Below, piece by piece: positions 24,201 to 37,600 of a DNA stretch of 64,000 nt; position 1 is the first letter of the stretch; each line of letters opens with the position of its first letter. The stretch spans positions 43,936,839 to 44,000,838 of the forward strand of contig OU015532.1 in NCBI GenBank assembly GCA_907165065.1, given 5' to 3'. The DNA comes from Caprimulgus europaeus. Lineage: Eukaryota > Chordata > Aves > Caprimulgiformes > Caprimulgidae. Below the pieces are notes generated by a model. The model had not been told where the DNA came from, ran no database searches, and worked only from the letters and a program-made list of their open reading frames with translations. Made by a program: the position numbers and the translations under genes.

Positions 24201-26894
24201 CAATCTTTTTTTTAATACAGGTGATTTTCTGTACCTACAGTCCAATATTTGTACTGACCTGTAGTTAACTTTTCTTGTCGTGCCAGCAGTATTACATCAA
24301 ACATTAAACAAGTACACTATTGTATTATATTATACATTAAACAAACAAAGACGAGGGAGGACCAGTTGTGTGAAGGGTCTTGAAAGGACTTCAGAATTTG
24401 TTTTGATGTGGTTATTGAGAGGAAAATAGTGGAGACATACAAAAGAGCCTTTGAGCAGTATTTTGATCCCTCCTTATACTGGAGAAAAGTGAGAAAGGGG
24501 AGAGTCTGAAGCCAGGAAGGCCAGAGAGGAGACTGCCATAATTCAGGCCATTGGTGGGTGAGAGTTTAGGCAATGAAAGGAAAGTGAACGATTTTGATCT
24601 TACAGGTGTCCTGCAAGAGGAAGCTGCACATCCTTGATAAAGGCTGCTTGTGTAGACTGGCATAGAGACAACACCCAAGTGACAGTGAGAGTAAGAAGAG
24701 CTTTGCTAAAAGAAGGAGGTAGAAGGGAAGGAAAACAGAGAGGTTTTGTACTGACCATGTTATATCAGTGGTAGCAGTGAAACATTTTAAAGAACATCAC
24801 AGAAGAATAGCTAAGACATATATATGCTTCTCAGAAAATGAGAGAAATGAAATTATCATCCCATTTTAGGAGAAGAGACCTCCACAAATCTGACCCAGTT
24901 AACAGTGTGGAGAGCCTAGGGTTCTGTGACTAAGATTTCACTGCAGTGACAGAGGGGTGCAAAGGAGCAGAACGCTTTGGATGCTAAGTGCTTGTATATG
25001 GCTGAAAGGGAAAAAGGGAAAAAAGAACTTGGAGTATCTTAGTTTGTAGGATTGGATCAATTCACAATAATTCCCAGAAGGAGTTAAACATTTTCAGGGG
25101 TTATAGTGAATCAGAATCTGCCCACCGTGTGCTGGAAATTCCCTGAATGATTTCAGTGGTCATTAAGAAAAGGGAAATGGTTCTTTTCTGAGTAGGAGAT
25201 GGTAGGAGACAGAGGAGTAGACACCAGAACAGAGCCACGACTGAGTATTTATAACTCAGCAGACTTTGTCTCCAGCTTGCCGGATTCCTGCCAGCTGAGG
25301 AGAGGATAGACCTTCCCAATGGCTTTGTCTGTTGAGGGGGGGTCTTGTTGGTAACCATTGTGAGCCATTGTGACTGATAACACGACAGGCTGGGATAGTT
25401 ACAGTTCTGTTAGGAATACTGCATGCAGTTATGTACAGCATGGGCAAATATGGGTAAAGCTGCTGATAAAACGTGCTCTGCTGATAAATGGAGCTTCAAC
25501 TCTTCTGTAGTCACCTTATTTCTACTCCTATGCCCGTGGGCTTACGCAAGTTTTTTGTCTCTTCAGTCATGGACTTCACCTACATACAAAGCCTTAACTG
25601 TTTTATTTAAAATTTAATTCAAGTACTGGATTGTGTATTTTAAACAGTGATTAAGTTTGGCATAGTTTACAGTTGCAGCATGCTATTACCAATGTTGTTG
25701 TTTTAATTTAATTCAGCAATACAGAAATTAAATTTAGTTTAACTAGCACAAGTGCTATGTTTAGACCTACATTTTCCAGTCATGATTTAGTGACTTTTCA
25801 ACTCAGAGTTTGTAGGCCTCTACAAGTCCATGGAATATTTCTGAGGGATCTGAGAAAAATAACAAAAAGTAATTGTTATTGTACCTGTTACTAGTGGCCT
25901 TAAACTGATCATGCAGATTGCACGTATGTTAGCATGCACATGGAAGCATTGTAGAGGTCTGCAACTAAAGAAGTTTTTTAACTCTGTGACCTAAAGGAAC
26001 CTCTGATTTTCTTCCTGAGTACCATTAGCCTCCAGGCAAGATCTTGCCGTCATCCCCCAGTCCCTAACTGACTGTAGGAGTGAAGAAGTGGTGAGAAGAA
26101 ATATATCTGTCCCAAGTTAGTTTCTCCACCAAACCAATGGCAAAATTTTTCTCTGGAGCAGCAGGCAGGGGACAAAGACTTCAGGAGTGCTGGTGCTGTT
26201 TATCTCACTATCCCAACCCACAGTGTTTCCTCAGTCCCGTTCCTGCTTCTCCCTGTTGTTTTTTCCTAGTAATGTCTCCTTGATGCCATGGCTCGATGAA
26301 GCTTTTTCACTGTCTCATTCCTAATCATTCATGTAACCATAATCATTCTGGACAGCACTCTATTCACCCATCCACCCTGTCTCTGGAGTTAAAGATGTCT
26401 GAGGTATTGTAGAAGACTCCTCTACAAATTAAGGTCATCTCAATATTGCTTTTTGCTTCACAGCTATTGTTCTGGCCACGGTATCACTTTGTATGTTCAG
26501 TGCAGATTTACTGTCAACCTAGAATAACCCAGCACTACTGATCACCCTGCCATGGTTTAACCTTCCAGAGGCCGTCGCTCCCGTATGCATTGCGCAGAAG
26601 TTCTTTACTGCTTATTTACGGGAATGCATTTCCACTTTCAGTTTATGCTACACAACTGCATACTTTCAGTGCAAAATTATGCTTTCTACAGAGTATTTTT
26701 GAATATGCAGAGCTCTTTGAGTGTTTTGGAATGAAAATTATGGTGGTGGGTACAGAATTTAAAGCAAATCCGGTCTGCAATTAAACACAAACCCACAGCA
26801 GTAGCTGCTGGACTGAGCTCACCATGTAGTTTCCAAACAAGCTGACAGCAGTAGGAATCGTGGTTTATAAAAAGCTGCCAGCAGTGCTGAGCTG

Positions 26895-26945
26895 GTGAAG
26901 AGAAAGAGGAAGCTACAACGGGAAAGAGAAAAAAAGCACAACCAA
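26895..26945. promoter_or_regulatory. Candidate purine-rich ETS-type block upstream of SPI1
   Basis: It contains AGAAAGAGGAAGC and ACGGGAAAG followed by A-rich DNA and CACAACC. AGAGGAAG is a classical PU box sequence. It is about 8 kb upstream of the SPI1 promoter. Purine tracts of this size occur by chance, so this is a weak call. Confidence 0.2.
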
Positions 26946-29900
26946 AGGCAACTTCACTTCTCTGCCTTTACTGTTTTTAAATAGATTTGGCTCTAAGTTG
27001 CTGCTGAGGGTGCTACGAAGAACAGCGATAACCTCACAAACTGAGAGCCCCACAATCTTTATCCCCTTCTGAACACCACCTGCAAATCACATCCCAGTTC
27101 TAAGGGACTTCTGTATGTTTTTGTGGATACATGTGAGAATCTGTGTATGTATACAAGTGTGAATATACAGCATGTTTCCAAAACTATTGCTCAATAGCAT
27201 GCCAGTAAATAGAATAGCTGTTTATTACAACAGCTTTTGCCCTTTTACTCCTCCTTTGCACGATATGCTGAGCTGTTCTCCTGAGATTGTTTGCTGATGT
27301 TCCCATCCACTTCAGGTTGTGGATTTCACTTGATTATTCTTCTTGTCCTATGAAAAGGGAAAGACTGCAGTAGCAGGAAATAATATGAGGCACTGTTGAC
27401 TGCATTGTCTTGTACTGGGTGTTATGACTATGGGAAGGTGCTCTTGAAGAGGTCAGTTAGGGACTGGGGCACAAACTGACTTCTTTCACTTTGGAAAGGA
27501 AGTCTAGATGATCAGTGGTTCTCTAGCCAGAAGGCAAGCCTCCTGTCAGGTTGTATCTTGGGTCTTATTACAAGTGCTAAGCCAGGTGATGGAAGATAGG
27601 TTGCATGAAAGGGAGAGTGTAACTGGAAAACTAAACCCAAAAAGCAGAGGAATAATGCGAGAAAGGCTGATAATTAAAATTAATTGGATTATAATCTCCT
27701 TTATTTTGTGTCATTCTGGGATCACAGCCTAGATTCTGTGTGTTTTAAAGATGGGATTAACTTTTTGTAGAGCTAGTCAGAAGACTTCAGGAAGAAGAAA
27801 ATATTGCAGAAAGAAAGACCTTAGGTGCTCTGCAGGTTACCTGCATTTTCTGTTACACTGTATGGTTAGCTCTTTGGAAGAAAGACCTGTCAGAGTCTCT
27901 CTGCATGTTCATTGCTCTGAATCCAAACACAAAGCATCAAAATGAAAACCATACAAAGATGTCATGATCTGTTTCAGTAGCTGTGCTCGTCCTAGGAAGA
28001 GGGCTGCCACTGGCATGCCCTAGAAGAACTGGGCATGATCCTTGAGGATAACCTGAGGACATGTTCAATCTGCAAACAACCTGTTTTGTTGCAGTATGGG
28101 TCACAACCCTAGCCAAGTCCCCTCTGTAAGTGGGAGGCAAAAGGCAGTAACAGAACACGTGAATCCCATGACTTCCCGGCAGCTAGAATGCTGATCGTAG
28201 TTGCAAAGTCTTGTTTAAGTACCCAAACTTTATAATAAAGATTTCTTTCCCTTTATTATTGACTTTTTGGCACCAAACCTACTAGCACATATGCTTGTAG
28301 TGCCTGAGATATCGGTACATACCAGGGTGTTTTCAGCTTTGGTGCCAGAGCCCTTTATATTTAGCAAATAGTCATGAGTTGGTAGTGGGATCTACAGTGC
28401 TCTTTTTTTTTTTCCCTTCCCTCCTGAAACATTAACATCAAACTTTCAAGAGAGAGACAACATTAAAATTACTTCCTTCCACAAGTTACCTCTTGACAAT
28501 GAAATATCCTAATGAATGAATATGTGTTCTTCCTCAGAATCTCCTTCAGAGAACGTTCCCCATTTCTTTCCATTCCCATTTTGCATGAGACCAGAAGAGA
28601 CCTTTATGGCCAGATACTGTGTAGCTCCCTCTCCATCCAACAAATACACTTAGTTCTTTTGCAATGAGCACAAGCCTGAGCTCACTCCCAGCTGCCTTTC
28701 TGCTATCATGGAAAGTAAGTTTTCAAAATATTTTTCTGTTAATTCTCCTAATCAGATCACTTCTTAGAAAGATCAAAACTGGATGCAGCTACTGTAGTTA
28801 CTCATAAAACCATGATTCCTGAGACAAAGCAGTGAACAGATCCTCAGCACCTTCATGGTCAGTCATCACCAAATGGTCTAGATATGCTTGCAAAGAAACA
28901 CGGACAAATTTTTCACCTTGACCCCAAAGGACTACATCTGGCTTGGTGTTGGGAACTTCACTGGTGAAAGACACTTGATGGAAAAATAAAAAAATAACCC
29001 AAATCAGGAAGTCATTATCATGCTGTTTCAACAGAACTAAATGTAAACCATTTCCAGTGTTTTTTTTCAAGTAAACTCTTAATCCACACCAGATTAATTT
29101 TCAAAATCTTTATTCTTTACGTTCTTGAAACAATCAAGACTTAACCTTTGAAACTAGAAATGTTAGGCTGTAGTCCTCATAAGTCTAAAAGGTATTATAT
29201 TCTTCTTCAGTCTGATTCATGTTTATTTTGCTCTGGAGAACTACCTCCATTTTGGAAACCCAAAGATCTGATGAGTCAAATTTTGTCAAACCTGTGATAG
29301 TCTGTTTATTTACCACCTTTTCATCAAAAACTATTTATTGTTGCTATCACTTCAGAAAAGATGAGTTGTCTGAAAATAAGTTCTTTTGGTAGATCCTCCT
29401 TGCAGGGTGATCTTGTGACAATAAAGCTTCATACAAGAGTAACTAAAATAGTTGCCAATTTAAATGTCAGTGAGTTTACAATCTTGCAGGGATTTTTCCC
29501 TAAACTTTTTTCCTGTGTGTTATGATGCTAAGCACACACCTTAGACATTGAGGGCCTTCTGTGTTCAGAATAACACTAAAGAGTTCAGAGGGCCACAGTA
29601 GGATTATCCACACCCCAGAGTGCAGCAGTATCTTCAAGGTCCTCCAGACAAACGGATATACCTACACAGTAAGGCACGAAGAGGAAACTGAGCCATGGGT
29701 CTGGCCATGCCACTGTGTGTCACATACCTCCTCCATGCAACAGTTTGAAGATCTCTGCACAATAGTACATCATTAGGATAGACATGCTTTGTGACAGTTT
29801 ATAGCACACCAAAAAATAAATCTCCCCCAGAGAATTTGTCACAATCCTGGACAATTTTCTCTCAAATCTTGTCATCCAGCAGGACCTTCCCCTTATTTTA

Positions 29901-32900
29901 GCATTTTGGCACACTCTGCTGAAGCTAAAGCTGTTTCCTCAGCCTGTCTTAGATGTATTGAATTTTTATTACATTTCTCTGTGCCCTGACTGACAGATTA
30001 GATGTTAGATTTTGGGGTAGACCTCTTTTCCAGTATGTAGTGAAGACTCCAGTGGTCATCTTCCTAGCAGTCAGGAATTTGCTAATTTGTCATTAGGGAA
30101 TCTACTTGGAATCAATATGAACAAAACATCTGAAGTAGTTTTAAAGTGATTATGTACTTTTACAGTTTCTGGTTCTTCTATTTTTGTGTGCATGGATCCC
30201 CAAGGCACTTTCTTCCTTCACATTTGCTATTTGCCTTTTACCAATGAGATGTTGGATTTCTTGTGGAACACATGCTTATTAGGACAAGGTACCACTATTC
30301 TTCATTGCTCCTCCAGCTGTATAAGGATAAGGGGCACACATCCTTTTTCATTCCAATTTTTGGACAAAAAATTTAAGGCCTCTCACACACACAAGTGCAG
30401 GACAAGTATGATCTATGATCACCAGCCTTTCACAGGTGAGGAATTTTCTTTCTTTCTTACAACAGAGCCTCTCTTTCTCTGGATACTGATAAATACAGAG
30501 ATGACTTATCTCTAGATTTGTGTATATACTCCAGGGGAGCATGTTTATTGTATTTGACTGGACTGGAAATGCAAGGAATTTCCACAAAGTATTTCTTTAG
30601 TCATTTTTCCCCTGGGTCCAGTTTCTTCAAATTACATATAAAACTGATCATAAAACAATCAACCTTGGAAGAGTTTGTTGCTGAGCTTTGCTACTCCTTT
30701 TGTATTTTGCTGTGGCTTTGGTTGTATCTGTCTCCAGCATGTGCTTATGCTCACATACAGAAGCTTCTATATAGAAGGGAGTCAAAGAAGTTTCATGCAG
30801 GCTAGGAAGGTTTTTAGAATTGTTTTTTTTAATAGTTTCTTATTACAGTGTTGAGAGCACATTACTTGTTGTCCCAGTTTGATTAGGAAAGGAACCTGAA
30901 GAACAAGAGTGAAAACAAGATGAAGAAAATGACTTTTCTTTTTAAAAATAATAGTATCTTTTTATGGGCCTCTTACATAAGAACAAAAGCTTGTGTTCTT
31001 CTTCCATATTCTGTGCTGTTTTACCCAAATTTTAAAAGTTGTAGGTTTGATAAACACTCATGGTCTTGGTCTGAGCAGAGAAAAGAGGTTACCTGGAAAA
31101 TGAGAATTGGATCCTGAACTCCTAACTACTACTTTTTGAATTGTCATCCAGCCCCACCCTGCAACTTCTCACAAATATGTTCTTTTATGCAGTGATACGA
31201 ATTTGTTAAATTCTGGGAAATTCTGTCACCACAACTTTTTCCTCTGTAACAGACATAAGATTTAGCTAACTGATAGCTACGAGCTCGAGCTTGTATTCGT
31301 GCCCATACCACCTGACCATCTGAAGTGAAAACACCAATATTATATGAAAGGACAAGACTGCAGACTAGGAGTGTCTGGGGTGGACTCTGCTGATCATCAT
31401 CTCTATGGGAAAGAACAAGGTTCCAGACTGCCCAAAACTGATGCATGATTTCCCTACAGCTCCCACATCCTGCGCCTTGCTAGTGCTGTCCACATTGGTG
31501 TTGGTCAGTCTGTTGTTTATCAAGCCTTGAAGAAGAGAGGAGTAGGATTGTTTTTAGTTAACTTATTCATGGGCTTCTGCTGGAGCACAAACCATGGACA
31601 CAGTGCATCCTCTGTTACCATAACGCAATTTAGAGGCTCTTTCGGTAAAAACCTGCTGTTATTTCATGTATGTTCTTGCTGCTGATAATCAGTGGATAAA
31701 CAACTTTCATAACAATACTGCAACCCCCCCCCACCCCCACCTAGCATTCTGACAGTTGACTTGATGGTTAGCCACGGACTTGTAGCAGTCCTGGGTAGCC
31801 AGTTTCCAGATAGCAGCTTGCCTTTCTGGTCAGTATGGGCTCTGTCACTCATGGTGTGTGGTTCCAAAGGACTGGGCTGGTTTATCACACAGGTCTGTGA
31901 GGGCCTGCTTCCTCATGCAGAAATTTAGGAGCTGCTGTTGTACATCAGTAACTGCAAAGTGGTGTGACTTGATCCTCTGTGTTAGTTCAGTTCCAGAAAA
32001 CACTGTTGGACGTTTTGGGGAAGTTAATATCATTCATCATGTCATCCAAAATGATGGATACCAATAAATCCGTAGATAACACATCCCTAGATTTTGTCTT
32101 TTTTTTCCCACTATCCACATCCATTTAACACCTGCCACATCTTTTAGCATTGCATTTCCTCTCAAGTTCCAAGACCTGTCTGCACCTCTCTCTTCTGCTT
32201 CTCCAGTTTGTGAACAGCTCAGCTGATGTTATAAGGAATTGCTTCACAAGAACCATGTTAGCTCCATCTTGCTGCAAACTGAGCTGCATACCAAGTTGTC
32301 AAAGATGTCTGTGTTGGGGACTGCAGTTATTCTGCTTTTAAAGCCAGGAAGGACAAATAAATAAATTATAACGCAGCATATCCTGGCTCTCAGAAGAGTT
32401 TTGCTCAGTGGTATGGTAGGGAAACTGGGATGTGCCCTTTCTTATTCTAGTGCTTTATATGCAAAACCCTCTGTAGATACCACTAAACAGGCTTGATGAG
32501 GTTTTCAGAAAATAATGTGAGTAAAGAAATGGATGCTGGAAGGTAGAGCCACTGAGATAGATTAGGAAGATATCTAATGGTGTGTCCTCATTTCTTGCAC
32601 CCACCAGCAGTGCAAATGTCTTCATCCTACAAACTGGGAATTTAGGAACCCTACACTTGAGCTCAGAGAGCTTCAGTTTAAATCTGTGAGTGAAAAGAGG
32701 AGAAAGTGAAACAAATGCAGTGTGGGGAGAGGAACTCGAGCTCTTTCGTATTCACTTCTCTGTGAAAACTCAGGGCAGGCTCATGACAAGAATTCAGAAA
32801 GCAAAGGAACATTAATCCATATTGAATATTTATATAAAACACAGTCTAAAATTATGGGGAATGAGGCAAGAGTAGGAAGGTGTGAAGGTCCAGGAAGTAG

Positions 32901-34439
32901 AAAATGATGTACAAATATTTGGGAGTGTTTTAGACAATGCAGCATGCAGTTCAAATAGATGGTTAAAAGCAGAGGTGTTAGCATACAGGTAATGGAATAG
33001 AAAAGCATTCTCTAGTGTGTGTGTGAAATGCCTCGAGCACAGTGGAAACACTTGACAGTCACTTGGGATGAACATACAATCACTTGGAGGCATGAGACTT
33101 AGAGTAGGATCAGGGAGTAATGGAGTTGTTTGGTTTAAATAGTAGTCTCTGTTCCTCTCTGGGCTGGCTCCAAATGTCAGGAGGGACCACACATATCTCC
33201 CCAGGAGGGTCCCACCAGTCCTTCCTTTTGTCACTGCTCCTTTCAGCCTTAAGAGAGGTTTTCTAGGCTCTTAATTTCTCATTGTCTCCTTTTCACTCTG
33301 CGTTGGTCTTGTTTCCAAAATGTAGACAACAGCAATGAGTTAAGGCTTTAATCATGAAGCTTGTCTGGAGCAGGCTGGGGAGCTTGGCTCTGAACTGAAA
33401 CAGGTTAAAAAAAAATCATGTTAGCTCACCAAAACCATCTAGTGCTGTGAGGGATAACTTAAAGCACAGAGGAAAGCCTAATTATTTAATTCAGTGAGCT
33501 TAGTGCGTGGTGAAATGCACACTGCTTTGTCTATGCAAGGTTTCTCAAGCATATTTACTAGCATATGTTAGCTAACAGGTGTTAGCCTCAAATTTCTAGA
33601 CAACCTAGGGGCTGACGAGAGTCTGGAGCTCAAAGTACAGTATGAGTTTAACTGCCTTTTTTTTTTTTTTTAATTATTTTTTGTTCTTCAAATATTCATT
33701 TCAGTTTTGAGAGTGTCCTGCTCAGGGAAGCACCTTCTGCAATCCTGGGTATATTGTCGTTATTTGTAAATAAGTATGGAGAATGTCTCATATTGATACT
33801 AAAGTCTGAATAATACTGACCAGATAAAGTTGTAGCAGGATAGATTTATTCTGCATCTTTCATCCTATATCAGAGGAATTTTTTTTTGTCATTTTCTTTT
33901 CCCTTCCTGTCCTGTCTTGAACCAAAAAGTTCTCTTCTTTTACCAACAAACTGAATTTAGTGTATCCTTGAACCTTCCAATGGTGTGAAGGTTTATTGGT
34001 CACAAGTCTGTAGAAAGGTAGTTCTGTGTTTCAGTAACCTTCCTGTCCATCTACTGTGTTTTTAGTAAAAGTCTCATGATACTTTGTGCTTTTCATATTA
34101 AAAAAATAAATACTTCTTGCTCTTATTGCAGAGAATGGGATGTATCTCAAAGAATCGAAATTAAGTGAACAGAAAAAATCTTTTCCAAAAGTTGTATGAT
34201 TTTTGAACTAATCTCATGATTTGCTGTGGTCTGGCTCTTGATTTTTGACTGTTTGGCATTCTGGGCATTCCCCATCCTCTTCTCAATGCATGAGCAGGTA
34301 GCCCAACACCACCAGAGTTGAGTTCCAACTCTGGAAAGATGTGGGATTTTTCTCTAAGGATAGGATGGTGATTCATTCTGAGCTCTCACAAGACAATCAT
34401 GCAGCTGCCCCTGTTTCAAAATCAGCAGCCCCGCCAGCT

Positions 34440-34610
34440 CGTCTCCATCAGCCTTGAGAAAACAGGAAGCACAACGGCCACCACAGGAAGTGGTGCGCTC
34501 TTACACCCACCCCAAAAACTTAGCTGCTGAACCTATTGCAAAATGTTAACAGAACACTGCAGGGTACACAGAGAAAAAGATGAGAAATCTGCTGACCTTT
34601 GGGTGCCTGT
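34440..34610. promoter_or_regulatory. Candidate SPI1 upstream regulatory element (URE)
   Basis: Within about 90 bp there are AACAGGAAGC (ETS, 34461-34470), CAACGG (MYB-like, 34472-34477), the composite ACCACAGGAAGTGGT (RUNX-ETS-RUNX, 34480-34494), ATTGCAAAAT (C/EBP-like, 34535-34544) and GTTAAC (34545-34550). TGACCTTTG follows near 34593. The mammalian SPI1 URE lies about 14 kb (mouse) to 17 kb (human) upstream and is known to be bound by PU.1 itself, RUNX1 and C/EBP. This block is about 15.6 kb upstream of the candidate promoter. Both position and site content therefore fit; activity is inferred, not shown. Confidence 0.6.
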
Positions 34611-34649
34611 GCAATTCCTGGCTTCAGTTTCTCAGCTCTGTAGCTTAAC

Positions 34650-37600
34650 TCGCTCACCAACACGCCCTGTGTTTCTCGGGCATTGCAGCTTAAACCCTCT
34701 ATCTTAGGATGCTCTTACCCAAAATGTGGAGACTTTTTCTTAATTATTTTGGTTTTTTTCCCCCAAAATTTGTACAGAAATGCAGTAAGAAACTTCTTGT
34801 CTGGAGGGCTGACAGACAGAAAGATAGAAACAGAGTAGATGGAGAGGACTGTGTTTTGTTTATCGTGATTAACCATGTACTCATTTCCTTGGCAACATGG
34901 AAGAAATGGGTGGTTTTAGGGTGGAGATTTATATTAATATCTTGTGATTTGGATGTTTTTTGTATTAAACAAGAAAAAAATATTTGTCTCTCTCATGGTT
35001 GCAGAGAGAGGACTGTATCATAACACTTCAGAGAATAGAAGTCCTTCTGCATGTAAAAGGAGGAGCACGATGAACTGCTCTAAGTAGGAAACTATTCCTT
35101 GGGGGTGCTGGGAGGCATGGAACAGAACTAGGAATGGCTGAAAGAGAAGAACAGGATGTTCCACAGCAAATAAAAAAGACGAGAGAGATACAACATGCAA
35201 AAAGATTTGAAATTTGAGAAGGTTTTTTTTTTTGTTATGTTTGAGTAATAAAATAATCTTGAAAATTTGTTATGGAAAATCAAAGGGGAAAAAATGCAAG
35301 TTTATATGCTGGATGATGGGCAAGTAAAATTTTGGTAGGGGCTTTTAAATTTAAAAAGCAGGATTTGTGAATTAGAGGAGCTGCTGCAAATAAGTGCAAT
35401 AATAAGAAGGCAGGAGAGGATCAGGAATGGAAGATGATGTTAGATATTGAGACTAGATCTAGGCATTATTCTTCTGCTAGATATTTCATTGGTCCAATAA
35501 ATGCAGATTTGAGAAACTAGTCCTGGAAACCAAACTATTTTTAAATTCTTGTTAAATTACCTGAATTGTTTTGTCAACAGTTGAAGCTTTTGAAAGCTGG
35601 AATTTTTTCTTGTTTCAAAATTTAAAAACATTTGAAATGAATTCATATGTAATTTTGCTTTGAAACAAATGTTTCATTCAACTCATAATTAAATCTTGGG
35701 GGATTTCCATTTTTGTAAGATTTTTTTTTAAATTATTTAGAGTGAAAACGAATTCCCTAGCTGTCCTTTTTAATTTTTTTTTTAATTTTCTTTTTTTTTA
35801 TTCAGCCAGTAAAACTGAGAAAAGCAGTCAGATTCCTGGAACATGGTGAATATTAAGAACTATATTGCAAGAGTGCTGAAAGTCCTACATGGAGTATAAA
35901 TGTAGATTTGAGGACAATGTCATCAGAACGTTACACAACTATGAAGTTGGCTTGGTTTTACTAAAGCAGCAAAGTTGTACATAGAATCTTTAAGTGATCT
36001 TGCCTGGATGTGGATTACAGACGAATATCTTATTCAGCAGGGTGGATAAATGCTGTCTCTTTCTCTCAGCACTAGCTCCTAAGAGTCTTCTTTCTCTGTC
36101 ACAGTTCAATTATCTTACTCCATAGTGGATGGAAATGCAGTTCTACCAAAAATAAACTGAATATTTTCCCTGCTGCTGTTACAATGGGGCATCTTCTCCC
36201 CAGATTTCTGTTCTCCAAATTACTTTAGAATGGAGTTTATAACACTTTCAGCACAGTTTACTTTTGAAAAGACTTAATCAGAGATTAAAACTTCATGATA
36301 CTTCCTTTTGAAGTAACTCGTTCTGTACAGATTGTTTCTGTTTTGCACAGTCATTCAGCAGGCAACTTCAGTTTGTCCTGTAACTCCCCTCGTTACGTTA
36401 ACTCTCTTCACAGCACACACTTCGGAATTTTTCTGAAGCTCATAACTGTGGTTTTTTTCCTGCCATGAAATACATTTTCATTTCAAGTGTGCACAGAGAT
36501 TAGCAACGTGACTCGTTCCAATATTAACACATCTATATTCTCTTCATTTTGATCTAACATCTCTCTCTTCCTGCTGGTTTTTCTGCCTGTTGGCTATTTT
36601 CAAAGTTCTAAAAATATTTTTAAAATGGTGAAGTTTACTGGACAGAATACTGCTGTGCTCTTCATGTCTTTTCTCCTGAAAACTACCATACAGTTATCCT
36701 TTTCTCTTGGTGGCAGAATAAACAAAACATATGGTTAATCCTGTTTGTTTCTAGTAAAATGTCCCAGTTCACATACTTGTCACAGATTTTCCATGGAGAG
36801 CTTAATGTTTTTGGGTTTTTTTTTGGTGGAAAAATCAACATATCCTTAAACTCCAAGATCTGTCTTACCACACACACACACAAATCACTAGCTAATTCTG
36901 TCTCTTTGGGAGTATTATACATGTACTTAAGACTGGACTTCTGGGACTCCATCTCCTGGCTGTGAAAATATGAAAAATAGCCTGTCCTGAGCAAAGCAGA
37001 GATCCTTATCATGCCTGTTTCTGTGAAAATCTGTCCTGGAAACCAAACATTCAGAAACAAACTATTCCACCAGTTCTTCCTCATTTGCGTTATTCAACTT
37101 TGACTACAACTCACAATTTGCTTCCAGATGTTTTCTCAGACTTGTCTCAACCTGTTTCTAGCCTCACATTTATTGAGACTGATTTTTTTTTCCCTTATGA
37201 CCTATCCAAAATGAGTATTATTAACTTCTGCAGATAAAAATTTAAGTTCTGAGAGGAAAAGTCACATGGTATCATTAATTTTCATTGCACTAAAACACAG
37301 AGCTAACGAAGACGATCAGGGAAACCAGGGGTTTTCAGTCCTCTTAAACTTTGTCTGCTTATTAGACTAGATCATGCTCTCTGAAATTTGTACCTTATTA
37401 GTGGTCTAATATGCAGTATGAAAATAATCTGATGTGTGAGGCAAGAAATAGAAGGAAAGGGGGTGCATTTTATGCAAATGAACTCAGAAAGTGTTCAGGA
37501 CTAGTGACTTTTAAGTGCTTAGGAAGTCGAGAGCCTCTTGTAGTTAGAAAGGCTTTTTCCGTGCCCCTCAGTGGAAAAAGCATTGATTGGCTGGGTTTGA

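Larger units (their letters stand above)
18971..34430. other. Intergenic sequence upstream of SPI1, no gene seen
   Basis: About 15.5 kb of AT-rich sequence. Open frames are short, with no recognisable domains, and none shows a plausible chain of conserved exons. Small local duplications occur at 21188-21219 (a 16-bp unit twice) and 23811-23842 (a CTTCATTTTTGCTTT unit twice). There is a C-run at about 31725-31740 and a purine-rich ETS-like block at 26895-26945. I see no CR1 or LTR element in it. Confidence 0.7.

Noticed and set aside
29660-29725. MIR-like words (GAGGAAACTGAG, then a TCACA block)
   Set aside because: Only a dozen bases match well, and the remainder does not follow the consensus order convincingly.
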